NCBI GenBank assembly: GCA_015179025.1
Contig: WHUX01000014.1
Span: 310,001 to 374,000, forward strand
From: Terfezia claveryi
Lineage: Eukaryota; Ascomycota; Pezizomycetes; Pezizales; Pezizaceae
DNA: 64,000 bases
Direction of reading: 5' to 3'
Within the stretch, counting starts at the first letter, position 1, and every line of letters starts with the position of its first letter. The position numbers were made by a program, and so were the translations under genes. Below the pieces are notes generated by a model. It was given only the letters and a program-made list of their open reading frames with translations. It was not told the origin of the DNA and made no database searches. Shown here piece after piece: positions 1 to 10,679 of the stretch.

Positions 1-1257
1 GATGTTGTAGCCAGATAGCCGATATTGGATGCCACCATCTGCAAGGAAAATTACTCGTAGAGAGTCGTTTTCCCACTCGATGTTACTATGTGGAAATTCG
101 TGTGCGTAACGACATATGAGATAAATTCCGAAGAACGTTTTTCCAATGCCCGGTGTACCGTTTATGATATGTGAGCCCGTGATTGCAGTGCGTACGGGTA
201 CGGAGTCAACGATATTGGAGTCAGCGGTATTGGAGTCAGCATGATCGAAATATCCGGTATTGCAAAACTGGTTCCAAATAATCTTATTATAGAGGTACTT
301 GTAAGAATCCCTCACCAATATCGCCGACCCAAAACGATCAAAACCCAGTATGTTCACAGGGAATGTGATTATACTAGTATCTCCAAACCTAAGGTCTCGC
401 ACAGATTGCCACCACCTCCAGCAAAGGTAAGCTCTATTATCCTTGTTTAGGTGTGGAATTTTGCATGGACGTTGATTTCCACCCTCCGCGCCTTGAAAAA
501 AAAAAATTATTAGCATAAGAAATTGATTGTATGGTAAATGAGAGTTTAAATAATTGAAGGAAGAGATTAGCATAAACATTCTGACGTCAGTATGAAGAGA
601 TCCTAGATAATGGCAAATAAAAAAGAAAAAAAAGGCGAGCTGGAGGTGGTATTGATATTATAGCATGAAATCCTCAAGTATTGTAGTTAGAAACAAAGTA
701 AGTGTTGCTTACCGGTGGCAGGTGTACCTTGTGGTTCGAATCCTTCGGGAAAGGCATTAAATGCAGTTCGCTTACTAACAAGGAGAGATGCTATGAAGTG
801 AATGTCAGTAATCTGTAGATATGCAAAGTGATATTATCACCATACTGTCCGGCCCTTCATCTGAATCGACAGGATAAGAGAGGGGTTGCGTAGAAACATA
901 GCGCACTAAATCATGTTAGTAGGGTGGGTGAGGAGATGATTTGTTCAACATACCTTGCTCGGACTTACTGTGTGGAACTGGAACACTGACAAGAAACTCA
1001 GTGTCATTTCCAAAGCTCTCGAAAATCGATGCAAGAGTCCTTCTTGCATCGACCTCCACTGCATTGTTGTCGTCATCATTCTTTTGCTTCGCCTTGATAG
1101 TAATGTTGACAATTGAATAAGCATCCAATTCAGGTGCTATTTCTTTTTTGATTGCTTTCTTGAGCTGGGCCACATATTTAATCCCTTCCAGTGTCACTAG
1201 GTCCCATTTGCTCTCAGGGTTGATGATCTTAAACCAAGCTTCACTTGCAGTTGCCAT
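1..1257 (-). CDS. Crinkler (CRN)-like effector, left copy, 3' end cut by window edge
   Basis: The exons I read on the minus strand are 954–1257, 846–905, 713–790 and 491 running off at base 1; the introns (906–953, 791–845, 492–712) are GT–AG. Exon 1 starts MATASEAWFK and matches the ubiquitin-like/CRN header domain seen at the start of fungal Crinkler-RHS proteins. Exon 4 carries the Walker A motif GTPGIGKT of the P-loop NTPase. The gene is collinear with 58089–59345 with no net indel (paired coordinates sum to 59346 throughout), so the same gene model applies. Known family role: intracellular or secreted effectors with NTPase and restriction-nuclease-like modules. The present function is inferred. 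The reading frame looks intact as far as it goes; the nuclease end lies outside the window. Confidence 0.75.
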
Positions 1258-1429
1258 GATGATCTGTTGATTGCTTTAGCGAGGCGGAGGAGGAACGAGG
1301 GGGAAGATGGTGTGGGAATATGGGGGGGGTTCAGTAGGGGGGATGAGTGAGTAGGAGAGAACGGGGACAATCACATGAGTAATATTATTTACTCATTATG
1401 AAATCTAAAGAAGTACGCCAGTCATCTGT
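1..1429. repeat. Left arm of long inverted repeat (CRN gene plus promoter)
   Basis: This arm is the reverse complement of 57925–59345 and continues beyond the left window edge. The CDS part has no net indel. The promoter part has small indels near 1365 and 1390–1405. Similarity stops at 1429, where the shared sequence ACAGATGACTGG (read on the minus strand) ends. Confidence 0.9.
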
Positions 1430-1675
1430 AGTCTGGCTAGCGCTAAGTCATCTGCGACCATCTAACTTAGGCTTCAGATCGCCAAGCTAGTACTGTTAGC
1501 TACCTAGAAGTGGGACGCCACTAGAAGTGAACCCGTCGATAACCCCTGTCTGCCAAGGGACCTCCTCCTCCTCCTCCTCCTACGTAACTATCGTTCTACT
1601 GCCCAGATAGCTCTCATACTCTATATCATTCGAACCGTTGGATTCACAGCTATCAACTAGCGCCTCCTGGTAAAT
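1430..1675. other. No gene; short CCT trinucleotide run
   Basis: Sequence between the inverted-repeat breakpoint and the transposase remnant. It includes a (CCT)n run near 1560–1581. No coding signal was recognised; it may hold the left end of the pogo element, but no terminal inverted repeat could be matched. Confidence 0.4.
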
Positions 1676-3824
1676 ATGGATGCCGACCGTGAAAAACGAC
1701 TGCAAAAGGCAATCAAGCATGCTCGACAATGTCCCGACCTACCTATTAGTCGCATTGCAGCACTCTATGAAGTCAGCAAATCATTACATAGAAGACTTCA
1801 TGGTACTAGCACCGAACGTCGACAAGAACTATTTTCACCAGGACAGGAGGTTGCACTAGTGGACCTATGCCTGCTAGATTTCCGCTATCACATGATGAAT
1901 TTCGTCGTGACAGACCTCCTCCGCAGAATGAGCACGAAATAGGTGTCAACTGGTCCGGCGATTTCTTAATCGACATCCTGCTCTCGATAAACGTTATATT
2001 ATATACTACCAGGAAAGAGTAAGAAAGAATGCTGCTGGTATTGATATACGTAAGGACTTCTATAAACAACTAGGTAATCTTGCGCGACGAAAGCATGTGA
2101 CTCCAGATAATGTATGGAATTGTGATGAGAAAGGTGTTACAATGGGACGAGGAGGGCAAAATGAAAAGGCAATTGTACGAGCAGGGTGGAAGGAAGCTAT
2201 CATGCTGTCTGAGGATAGTCGGGAATTTTGTAGCGTACTGGAATCAATTTCCGCTGCTGGCAGGATACTACCTCCATTCGTTGTATACCAAGGGAAAACA
2301 CACAGACTTTCATACTATATGGGGGAGGTCCTATCAGAAACATCCGCAACGTCCGCATCCGCAACATCTGAGGCTCGTGCCTACAACATCTGTAACATAC
2401 ACAATGTCCGCATTGGCTCAGGTATCAGCAGCAAAAGCTAAGGCAGCGGCGAAAGCGAAGAAAGCAGTCAAGGAAGGAAATACAATACAACTACCGCGAA
2501 TATCTCGCAATGTACGTTCAAAAGGCATATCCAAAGCAGCAGCATCAATTGCCACAACGTGGCATGGTGTAGAAACTAAGGGCGCCACTTTTGCTGTATC
2601 TCCGAGTGGATATATGGACGACGAGCTTGGATTTGCCTATATTTCTGAGCATTTTGAGCCAGCAACAAGACCGAAGGGCAAGAGCCAGAATCGACCAGCA
2701 AGAATATTAATTGTTGACGGCCATTCATCTCATGTTCATTGGCGGGTTGTTCAGTTTGCACTCAACCATGGAATTCATATGATTTGCCTACCTCCTCATA
2801 GTACGCATCTCATGCAGCCCCTTGATATTGGCTGCTTTGGATTACTGCAACGTGCTTATCAACGTCAGCTGCGTAGCTGGTTTGCTGCTAATCCAATGGC
2901 ATTGTTGAATAAAGTGGGGTTTTTTGGCCTTTTGACCGCAGCACGGTATGAAGCATATACCGCGGAGGTGCTGATTGCTGCCTGGAAAAAATCGGGATGC
3001 TGGCCAATCGATTTGAATTATACCGGCGAAAGCTACCGGCGAAGCTACCGGCGAAGCTACCGGCGAAGCTACCGGCGAAGCTACCGGCGAAGTTACCGGC
3101 GAAGCTACCGGCGAAGCTACCGGCGAAGCTACCGGCGAAGCTACCGGCGAAGCTACCGGCGAAGCTCTCCCTCCTAGAACTGCCAGCGCAACTATCAGTG
3201 CTACAGTCAACTACCGTTCACTTGACACCCCGCCGTATCAACCACCTAGCAGCGAATATCTCGGCGAAACTACCGGTGGAGGTCAAATATGACTTCCGTG
3301 AATACCACCAACAGAATGTGCAGAACCTCATGAAGTACCGCGACATTCCAAAGCATTCGGAGACTCTGACAAAGATCCGTAGTGGCAATGTGGTCAATAC
3401 TGCTGGCAGTAGGGCATATATCGGCAAGGAACGTGTATTTTCGCAGAAGTATGTTGATGGTGGAATCGCAAAGTTTATTCAGAAGAAGGATGACGAAGTT
3501 GTGGCGGCAGAGAAGAAGCTTGAAAAGGTAGCGATGAAGAAGGTCGCTGATGAGGCCAAAAAGGCACGGGAAGCTGAATACCGTATTGCATGTGATGCAG
3601 CACTCACAGCTGGCCTTCCATTACCAAAAAAACCACGAGCGCCTCGTCAACCACGAGCAATACCCCCTCCTGTAACTCCGCAGCCGTGCTACAACCGGAG
3701 TCAATGTTCAACGTTAAGAGCTTCAAGTACAAGGGTACGCCGGTCAACGTATATGATATCACTGATAAGGGTTGCGGACAATGCGTACGTGCATAGAATA
3801 TCTTCAAGTAATAAGAAGATGTAG
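1676..3824 (+). pseudogene. pogo/Fot1-like (Tc1/mariner) transposase, broken by frameshifts
   Basis: The N-terminus (MDADREKRLQKAIKHA) is a Psq/CENP-B-type helix-turn-helix. The frame is lost near 1850–1950 and resumes with RFLNRHPALDKRYI. The DDE_1 catalytic core is visible in pieces: first Asp in VWNCDEKGV (about 2110), second in ILIVDGHSSHV (about 2710), third in MQPLDIGCFG (about 2815). Between the first and second Asp, a low-complexity stretch (about 2340–2480) moves the frame again. After the third Asp a 12-bp tandem repeat (3027–3170) intervenes, and the C-terminal basic coiled part (KFIQKKDDEVVAAEKKLEK) is read in yet another frame. The enzyme would have cut and pasted the element at TA sites. 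With at least three frame changes it is dead. Terminal inverted repeats were not identified. Confidence 0.8.
3022..3172 (+). repeat. 12-bp minisatellite (GCGAAGCTACCG) inside transposase
   Basis: There are about 11–12 nearly perfect copies; one has a C-to-T change. The unit is a multiple of three, so two frames stay open and read (YRRS)n and (AKLP)n, which creates chimeric ORFs from the transposase remnant. Confidence 0.95.
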
Positions 3825-4495
3825 ACTTTAGAACATTACTTGGACCCCTTCATGGCTATGCTATCTATCGATCATTATATAGACCAATGCTCTCCGGGGT
3901 CCTGCTCTTCTCTCGTCATCATGACCTGCTAACACATGCGACCATATAGCCACGTCAGTACGTCAGGACACTATACATGAAACGATGAGCGCATGTCCAT
4001 AGGGTACGTCGTGGTATGTGCAAAATGACCGTACACTACGCGGATCACGTGACTCGCGTAGTGACTCGCGTCGTAGTACTTCTGCTTGTATGTAGACCGT
4101 AACAAGCTGGTCAGACCAGTCAGAAGTGCTATTGAGGCTTGGGAGGATGAGGATGAAGTCGAAATCGCTGACCGAGAGCGAGCTGCGGAAATTCGTAATT
4201 TTTTCGAGGTATGTAGGACCTCCCGATTCAATGCCAAGGTGGTTACTACCGAAGATGGCTATTCTAATGTCAATATAGGCCCTTGAATAAGCTTGCGACA
4301 GCAAAGGGAGGAAGTATTTCATCATGTCTGCTGTAGGGGGGGAGTTTATTGAGAGGTAAGAGGTGTGTGCTTGTGTGAATGTGTTCATTTTGTAGAGCGT
4401 GTTCGATAGTCTAGATGCGTGTATTAGCTTGCGTGCAGGATCAATGGATTTCGTGATATCACCCAATTTGTCTAGGGGGACAGGGATTACTGCCA
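3825..4495. other. No recognised gene; overlapping open frames of unknown origin
   Basis: A 177-codon open frame lies on the minus strand (3963–4496) and a short acidic frame on the plus strand (4086–4286, containing EAWEDEDEVEIADRERAAE). Neither resembles a family I know. The repeated tract GTGACTCGCGTAGTGACTCGCG near 4048 suggests repeat-derived DNA. I do not call either as a gene. Confidence 0.3.
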
Positions 4496-4504
4496 AGGAT
4501 CACT

Positions 4505-4575
4505 TCCCGGTGGCGTCCCACAGTACTGCGGTGGGTGACCACGCGGGAAAGTCTCCCACCGCAGCACACATTGGG
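4505..4575 (+). ncRNA. 5S rRNA-like 3'-half fragment (pseudogene or SINE part)
   Basis: AGTACTGCGGTGGGTGACC followed by ACGCGGGAA and then CCCACCGCAG matches the 3' half of eukaryotic 5S rRNA: the loop E / helix IV–V region with its 9-bp stem TGCGGTGGG/CCCACCGCA. A convincing 5' half is not visible upstream, so this is probably a truncated 5S pseudogene or a 5S-derived short element, not a working gene. Confidence 0.45.
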
Positions 4576-4629
4576 TATTTAGAATTTTTGACTACTTCTT
4601 TCGGTATCATTGGATGGTTTCCTTTTTGA

Positions 4630-5555
4630 GAAATCACACAGGTAGTCCTTTTTTGGCCCATACCTTTTCGGGTATCTCTCAGCTACCTTTTTTGTCACTA
4701 AGCTAGTACTATCTTGTTCTCGTGCCCAGACTCATAATTATTCCAATAAGAGAGCCGAAAATTACGCACAAGAATAATGAATATCAATAGTATTCATAAG
4801 ACTCTAGGTATCTATCAACTAGAATCAAAAAATTCAAGTTAAGAGACAGCTAGGAATAATATCATATGAGGCAGTAGATAGTGGGATATAAATGTGGGAA
4901 ACCCCGGAAAAGAGTACAAATGAACCATAGTATTATTTCTGTGGACAAAAGTAGATATTGACTCAGCATTACTCCCTGAAATTTTTCAAATCCAGGCGAT
5001 ACTAAATAAAACACTTGGGCCATGGTCATCAGCGGTACGTCAAGGTGCGTCCTGAGCCTGTGGGTGCGTCAGGCTGCGTTCTGACCCTGCTGCCGCAGAG
5101 GTGCATACGTAAAAACACTCTGCGCCACGACACCCTTAGGGATATTCACATCCCTATCAGCCTCGAATTGACTGTCCGAATGGGCCTAGTATCACCTTCC
5201 GACGGACCCTGCATATATGGAGGCCGAAAAACCATGATTTCTAGGCATATATATAGAGCGACTGCGAAAGCATGCTTATCATATATATAAAGAAAGCGCG
5301 ACAGCATGCTTTTCATACATATTGAGAATCTGCTCGTTCGCTTCCCAGATATAGCTATTTCCTCCTCCGTACTAGATTTGGCCAAGAGCAGCAGGAGCTC
5401 CAAGTCAGAGGCACGACAAGTTCTAAGACAGCGCCAGTCAGTTGGGTAGCTGGATCCGACATCAGGAGGCGGCACGGAGAGTCCCTATTTCCTAGGGGTG
5501 GCTGGCTGGGACTTAGAGATTTTCTCCTGTTCATTATACCCCAGCTACCAACAGT
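4630..5555. other. Non-coding stretch with TGCGTC-rich motif block
   Basis: No supported gene. 5035–5090 holds several copies of GGTGCGTC / TGCGTCAGGCTGCGT, related to the palindrome at 6597–6625. 5220–5330 has two near-copies of an ATATATAAAGAAAGCGCGAC-like block around TATATA. The rest is A+T-rich. Confidence 0.4.
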
Positions 5556-5589
5556 ATGCGGACTGATTTCTATGCTTCCCTAGACTACC

Positions 5590-6170
5590 GAGCTTCGCAG
5601 GCTCATATGGACGCGGATATACTGGCTAGTAAGGACCCCCGATTGCAGGCTCATATGGACGCGGATATCGAGGCTAATATGGACCCCCGATTGCAGGCTA
5701 ATAAGGACGCGGATATACTGGCTAGTAAGGACCCCCGATTGCAGGCTCATATGGACGCGGATATCGAGGCTAATATGGACCCCCGATTGCAGGCTAATAA
5801 GGACGCGGATATCGAGGCTAATAAGGACCCCCGATTGCAGGCTAATAAGGACCCCCAATTTCAGGCTCATATGGACGCGGATATACTGGCTAGTAAGGAC
5901 CCCCAATTGCAGGCTCATGTGGATGCGGATATCGAGGCTAATAAGGACCACCGATTGCAGGCTAATAAGGACCTCCAATTGCAGGCTCATATGGACTCGG
6001 ATATCGAGGCTAATAAGGACTCCCGATTGCAGGCTCATATGGACACTGATATCCAGGCTAACAAGGACCCCTAATTGCAGGCTCATTTGGACGCGGATAT
6101 CCAGGCTAATCGGGACCCCAATTGCAGGCTCATACGGACGTGGATATACAGTTTGTTTGGCAAGGTGATA
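5590..6170 (+). repeat. 24-bp minisatellite, open on both strands (octapeptide QANKDPRL-type)
   Basis: About 24 units alternate between two 24-bp forms, one read as ADIEANKD and one as PRLQAHMD. A 172-codon frame beginning MRTDFYASLDYRASQAHMDA (5556–6074) spans most of it, and the opposite strand is open too (5580–6086), as expected for any stop-free repeat of length divisible by three. The same unit recurs at 35029–35226 and in reverse near 31490–31540. I treat it as a repeat, not a proven protein gene. Confidence 0.9.
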
Positions 6171-7800
6171 CTGGGCTCATTTGGACAGTGAATTTGAGAC
6201 TCATGGATGTGAATTTCGAGGCGGTTTTGCAGTGATTTTGGGGCCCTACGATAGTTGTATGTTTAGCTAGCTATATGGATTATATCGTGAGAATAAAAAT
6301 AAATATTGGGAAATGCATAAAATGCAGGACAATAGAAAAACAAGCGCGCGCGCGGCTACGCTGGGAGACCGTTGAGAATTGAAATGTTACGGAAATCGCA
6401 GCTACTCCCACGAAGAGAATGGGATTTTGAGTGAGTAGAGGAGGTAGAAAAATGAGGTGTATGCTAGAGAAGGGGGTGGAGGAGGCTTCTGTAATGAGGA
6501 GGGAGCGAAGGTGTTACTTTGGTCGGTAGCGTCGGTAGGGGAAATTGTGCGTTCGGTAGGTTACTGATAATATGGCTGCGTCACAAGGTTGATAGAGCGT
6601 CAGGTGCGTCTGACGCACCTGACGCAGATTAAGTGTTTGCTGATGGTCTTCTACTATGATTTCCATGTCTAGAAGAAACATAAATCACAAGACTCGAAAC
6701 ATCTGCGCGTTTTACTACATAACACCGCCACAGAATTTTCCTACCTCAAGCTCACCGACTATGCCCCAAACACCACATCTCTACCCAGATCCTCCTTCAT
6801 CCATTTAAGTAGCTGCTCAGCAGGGGTAAAGATTGTGATATTATTAAAGAATCTCTGCCTATTGACATGTATGCATGTATTTATGTATATGTGGGTTTAG
6901 GCGGGACAGGGGATGGCAGCCGGGGGATATTGACATTTGATAATTTTATATTTGATATTAACGGGTTGGGGTAGGGTAGGGTGCTGGGGAAACCACTGCC
7001 GGTGTCAGTCCTGAAGCCGAGGGGAAGGAAATCGAATGAAATGCAATAGAAAGGATAGTAGCAATGGATGATTATGATGGATGGTGGATGGGATGGTGGA
7101 TGGGATAGAGGGTGCCGGTGGGGATCCGGATTGGGACTACAATGAGGATCAGGCAACTAGCTAACTACCTATGCCGATGACGACTTAGATGGCAGCAAGC
7201 TCAAGCATCTTATCCCTTGCTTGCTTCTATTCTGTCTTGATTCTCTTCTGTAGATTCCAAAGGGAATCCCCCCACGTCTACATACATCGGCGACGACAAC
7301 GGCAAGAATGGTGACAAAGACAAATACCAAGACAACGCCCAAGCCGGCTATGGTAGCAAGGAGAAAGGGGGGGCGGAGAGGGGAGGGGGCATGCTAAGTA
7401 GTGTTGCTAAGTAGTGTTGTTGGTGTTGGGATTATGAATTTTTGTATTTCATTGCCTTGAAGAAGCTGGAAATCAGCTGGCGATGGAAGGAATTACCATG
7501 CGTCCGGTGCCACTGCCGCTAACAACAACAAATGGAGGGATGTAGTCTACGGCTTGTATGTGGTTAATGAGCAGACTACATACATATAAGTACTTATCAA
7601 TTGCCTTGCCCTCACATACCTGCCACTAAACTATATACCTATTCCTGTCAAACGCTATCATTGCATAGGCCTTGCCTTCCCCAAGCTCTCCTAGTGATAT
7701 AGCAAACTCATGTGAACTCACATAATGTCCACCTATAGCTATAGTTCCACAGTTATTGCAATGGCTATAAAATTACATACAAAGTAAATAGATGCGTACC
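6171..7800. other. Intergenic; palindrome but no recognised gene
   Basis: Holds a GCGCGCGCG run near 6342, a perfect 14-bp-arm palindrome at 6597–6625, and a GGATGG-rich stretch near 7075–7110. One frame near 7265–7400 reads IGDDNGKNGDKDKYQDNAQ but has no flanking support. The 7540–7800 part is the 3' flank of the gene at 7811. Confidence 0.4.
6597..6625. repeat. Perfect palindrome, 14-bp arms, 1-nt spacer
   Basis: GCGTCAGGTGCGTC – T – GACGCACCTGACGC. It could form a cruciform or be a dimer binding site. Related TGCGTC motifs occur at 5035–5090. Confidence 0.9.
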
Positions 7801-7810
7801 TCTGCCTTGC

Positions 7811-10619
7811 CTACTCTCTCTCATTAATCTTTCTCTTCTTCACTTTTGCCCTTTGTGCCTGGTCATCCTTGATTCCCTTCCGTTTGCTCCTTATTCTTGG
7901 CCTTTGCGGCTGTTGTCCTTCGAGGAGGATTGGAGCTTCCTCCACGCTGGTTGCACCTTCGACCACCCTGGCCCCAGTTGCCCCAGAAAGCCCGACATAG
8001 CAATCCACCCACCGGTGGCTGTATTTAAAGACCTCCACCTGGGCACTTACTGATTTTTGTAAATCAGTACCTCTGCTGTCTTTCACTCCCAATAGTTGGT
8101 TCATAGTCAGTTCGAGTGTATGCTCATGCAGTATGCCGTATGTTTCATGATTATTCCCTACAACTTTAAACAGGAAAATATTGTCATTTTTTGACTGCAA
8201 CTGCTTAAAATCGGACTTCTCTGCTCCCAATTCGACGATAATTGCCAGGATAGGGACGTGGGGAAGAAGCTTCGTGTAGTTCTTTTCCGGCACTACCCAC
8301 GGCTTTGCCGTGACTCGATTTTTAACCTGAATAAGAACTGCGCTCAGATGGTCACGATTGAAAGGAGCTTGTGGATCTCCAATATAAATGGGGATGAGAA
8401 GGTCCCAGTCCGCTCCATTGAACCTCATCTGTAGCGCTGCCTGATGAAACATTAACCCATGCAATAACTCTCCCATCGTTTCCCGCGTCAAGTTGCTTTC
8501 CGTAGATATGAAATGTGAGAAGTTTAAGTATGCAGTCTGGAAAACATCCTGCGCAGACATTCCTGTCCTTTGTGCACGCTTTTGACTTGATCGAGCTTTC
8601 GCTGAGAGGATTTGATCCGAGATAGGTTTCGTAAACAATATTTTGAGGAATGATGGAAGGGTAAATTGCACAGCAAAGCTGTACGTATCGGTCGAGATGT
8701 TTTGTGCTAGGAGGCGGTCTCTTGCTATTATCAGGTGTATTCGCATCGCAAGCTCTCCGGTACGGCCATTGTCAATCAAACCAGGTGACAGCAGCTTATT
8801 GACCAGCGTATGTAAGCTGTCACTCCACACACGCATAGCCCCCTTTCCACTATTGAGTAAGTAAGCTAAAGCTTCGCTAACTACCGGCTCGGACGGGGTG
8901 TTTGTATGCAGCAACCCGTTGTCCGAATCCATCTCCAGTATCACCCGCAGGTGGCTATTGACACCTTGTTCACAAAGTCCAACTACCTCTTTGTTGCTCA
9001 TACAAGGCTGTGTGCATACCCTGTACGACATCAAAGCGAAAATATGATTGACATTAGCGGTATCGAACTGCTCGTTGAAAACTTTTTTCAAGACGATTTC
9101 ACGGATTGTTGAACATGCCTCGGTGGAATACGCTCTCCATAAAGGGCGTCCTAGCAAGGCCATATGCTGTATAGTCGCGAATTGGGCCAGCGGCTTGGTA
9201 ATTTGACTGGCCATGTCCTCCTGCAAACACTGGCTCATGCCTAAATTTATAGGGAAACTGAAAAATGGTATAATGCGCACGAATTTCCGTTCTCGGATCC
9301 TAGCGGACAGGTCATTCGACGTGGACGGCGCAATATTGGTTAGAGACGAGTTGGTATCCAGAAAGAAGGACCAAGCAGGAAATGACCGTAGGCAACGCAA
9401 TACCCTTCGGAGGGCAAGGTATGGGCTGGAGGCTGGTGTTCCAACGATCAGGTTTGACACTTCGTCAAAGACTAGTAGGGCGGGAACTTGAACAGCAGGC
9501 TCTCCAGCATGAAGGTTTTCAAGTAATTTGAAGAGTGGCTTCTTTAGGTGCCTGATGAATAGGTGGTGAGTTTCCATTTGATCAAAGTCCTATTTGATAC
9601 AATTAGTGTTTTGCCTTCCGATATAGAATAGGTAACAAACAGCCAGTTTCGAGTTGAGAATTCCCATCCATGCTAAATCCTTGCAAAAGGTTGCGTATAG
9701 CTTTTTGGTTTCTTCAACAATCTTTGAACATAACTGAACTCTCTCCAGTGAGCGAGTTGTATAGATTACGGCACTGGGAGTCAAGCTTTGTTTCTCCCCT
9801 GCCGGGGTTTGTGTCTCCTGGTACTCCAGAGGCTGCATTAAGTCGTGAAACTCCTTGATGAAACCTTTGGTGTCTCCTCCGTGGGAATTCATGTATTTGG
9901 CCAGTTGTATGTTCACTATTTGGAAGCAACATTAGCGATACTATTTACGGGTGAAGGACAGTGTGTGAGTTACCCTGAGCAATGGTACTAGACAAAAATG
10001 CAACAACAGTGGTATGTTGGGATCTCGAATCCTCCGCCGATGCCCGTAGCAACTCCGTAATCTCAAGGTCCCCAGGGGGAAACCCGGTTTGTCCTGGTAA
10101 ACGTAGGGTGAATACAATCCCCAGTCGGAAGAGACTACACTGATCTAGCAACTTGGATTTTCCCATGCCGGATGACTGCACGATCGGAACAATCTTTGCA
10201 TAATTTTTCAATGTCGTTTCTTCCTCGCTAAAACTCTCCTCTTTCTCATCCAGCTCTCGGAGTAGTGCATGGTGAATATCCCCAAAGAAAGGCTGCCTCC
10301 AGGCCACCTGCATGCTACGCAGGCTGCCACTGATAGTTCTGGGGTCCTCAACCAACTTAATCCTCTGGCGTGAGGTACAGGCTTGTATGAGAAGAGAGTT
10401 TATGCTTTGGAAATCTTTATTCTGGTATGCCGTTCCCAAATTGCGAAGGAGCGCACAATTGTTTTCATAAATTTTGCTCCGGTATTGAGGAGAACGAATG
10501 AACTTCTTAAGATCAGCAGATATATAGGGCGATGCTTTCAGGCCAGTTTTCAGCTTTCGGGATAGCTTGTATAAAGCATCATCCTCATCGCTCTCGCTGA
10601 GTTCATGCCCGGAACTCAT
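7811..10619 (-). CDS. Large P-loop NTPase with PD-(D/E)XK nuclease-like C-terminus (CRN-type)
   Basis: I join 9974–10619, 9641–9915 and 7811–9589 (introns 9916–9973 and 9590–9640, both GT–AG); exon lengths 646+275+1779 give 899 aa. Walker A is PIVQSSGMGKSKLL at about residues 145–158, and Walker B is ALLVFDE at about 344–350. The C-terminal half has the signature of the restriction-nuclease fold used by eukaryotic Crinkler-RHS NTPase proteins: Glu in GELAMR (about 586), Asp in GADWDLL (about 701–703) and QVK in VLIQVKNR (about 728–730). The tail ends in a basic stretch (KRKGIKDDQAQRAKVKKRK) that could direct it to the nucleus. Start: MSSGHELSESDEDD is chosen; an in-frame ATG 18 codons upstream is possible. 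The gene appears intact. Role as effector or anti-element nuclease is inference. Confidence 0.75.
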
Positions 10620-10679
10620 AGCGTGTGGTAACGTAAGATGCACTGGAAGCAAATGGGGAGTGAGTGTTGGCAAAGATGT

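Noticed and set aside
3963..4496. 177-codon minus-strand ORF as a gene
   Set aside because: No recognisable domain, no intron or start support, and it overlaps other equally open frames and the 5S-like fragment's flank.
5580..6086. Long minus-strand ORF in the minisatellite (MSLQLGVLVSLDISVHMSLQ…)
   Set aside because: Any stop-free repeat with a unit divisible by three is open on both strands; there is no unique sequence or start context supporting a gene.
5590..6170. CRISPR-like array
   Set aside because: Units are contiguous without unique spacers and the genome is eukaryotic, so this is a minisatellite.
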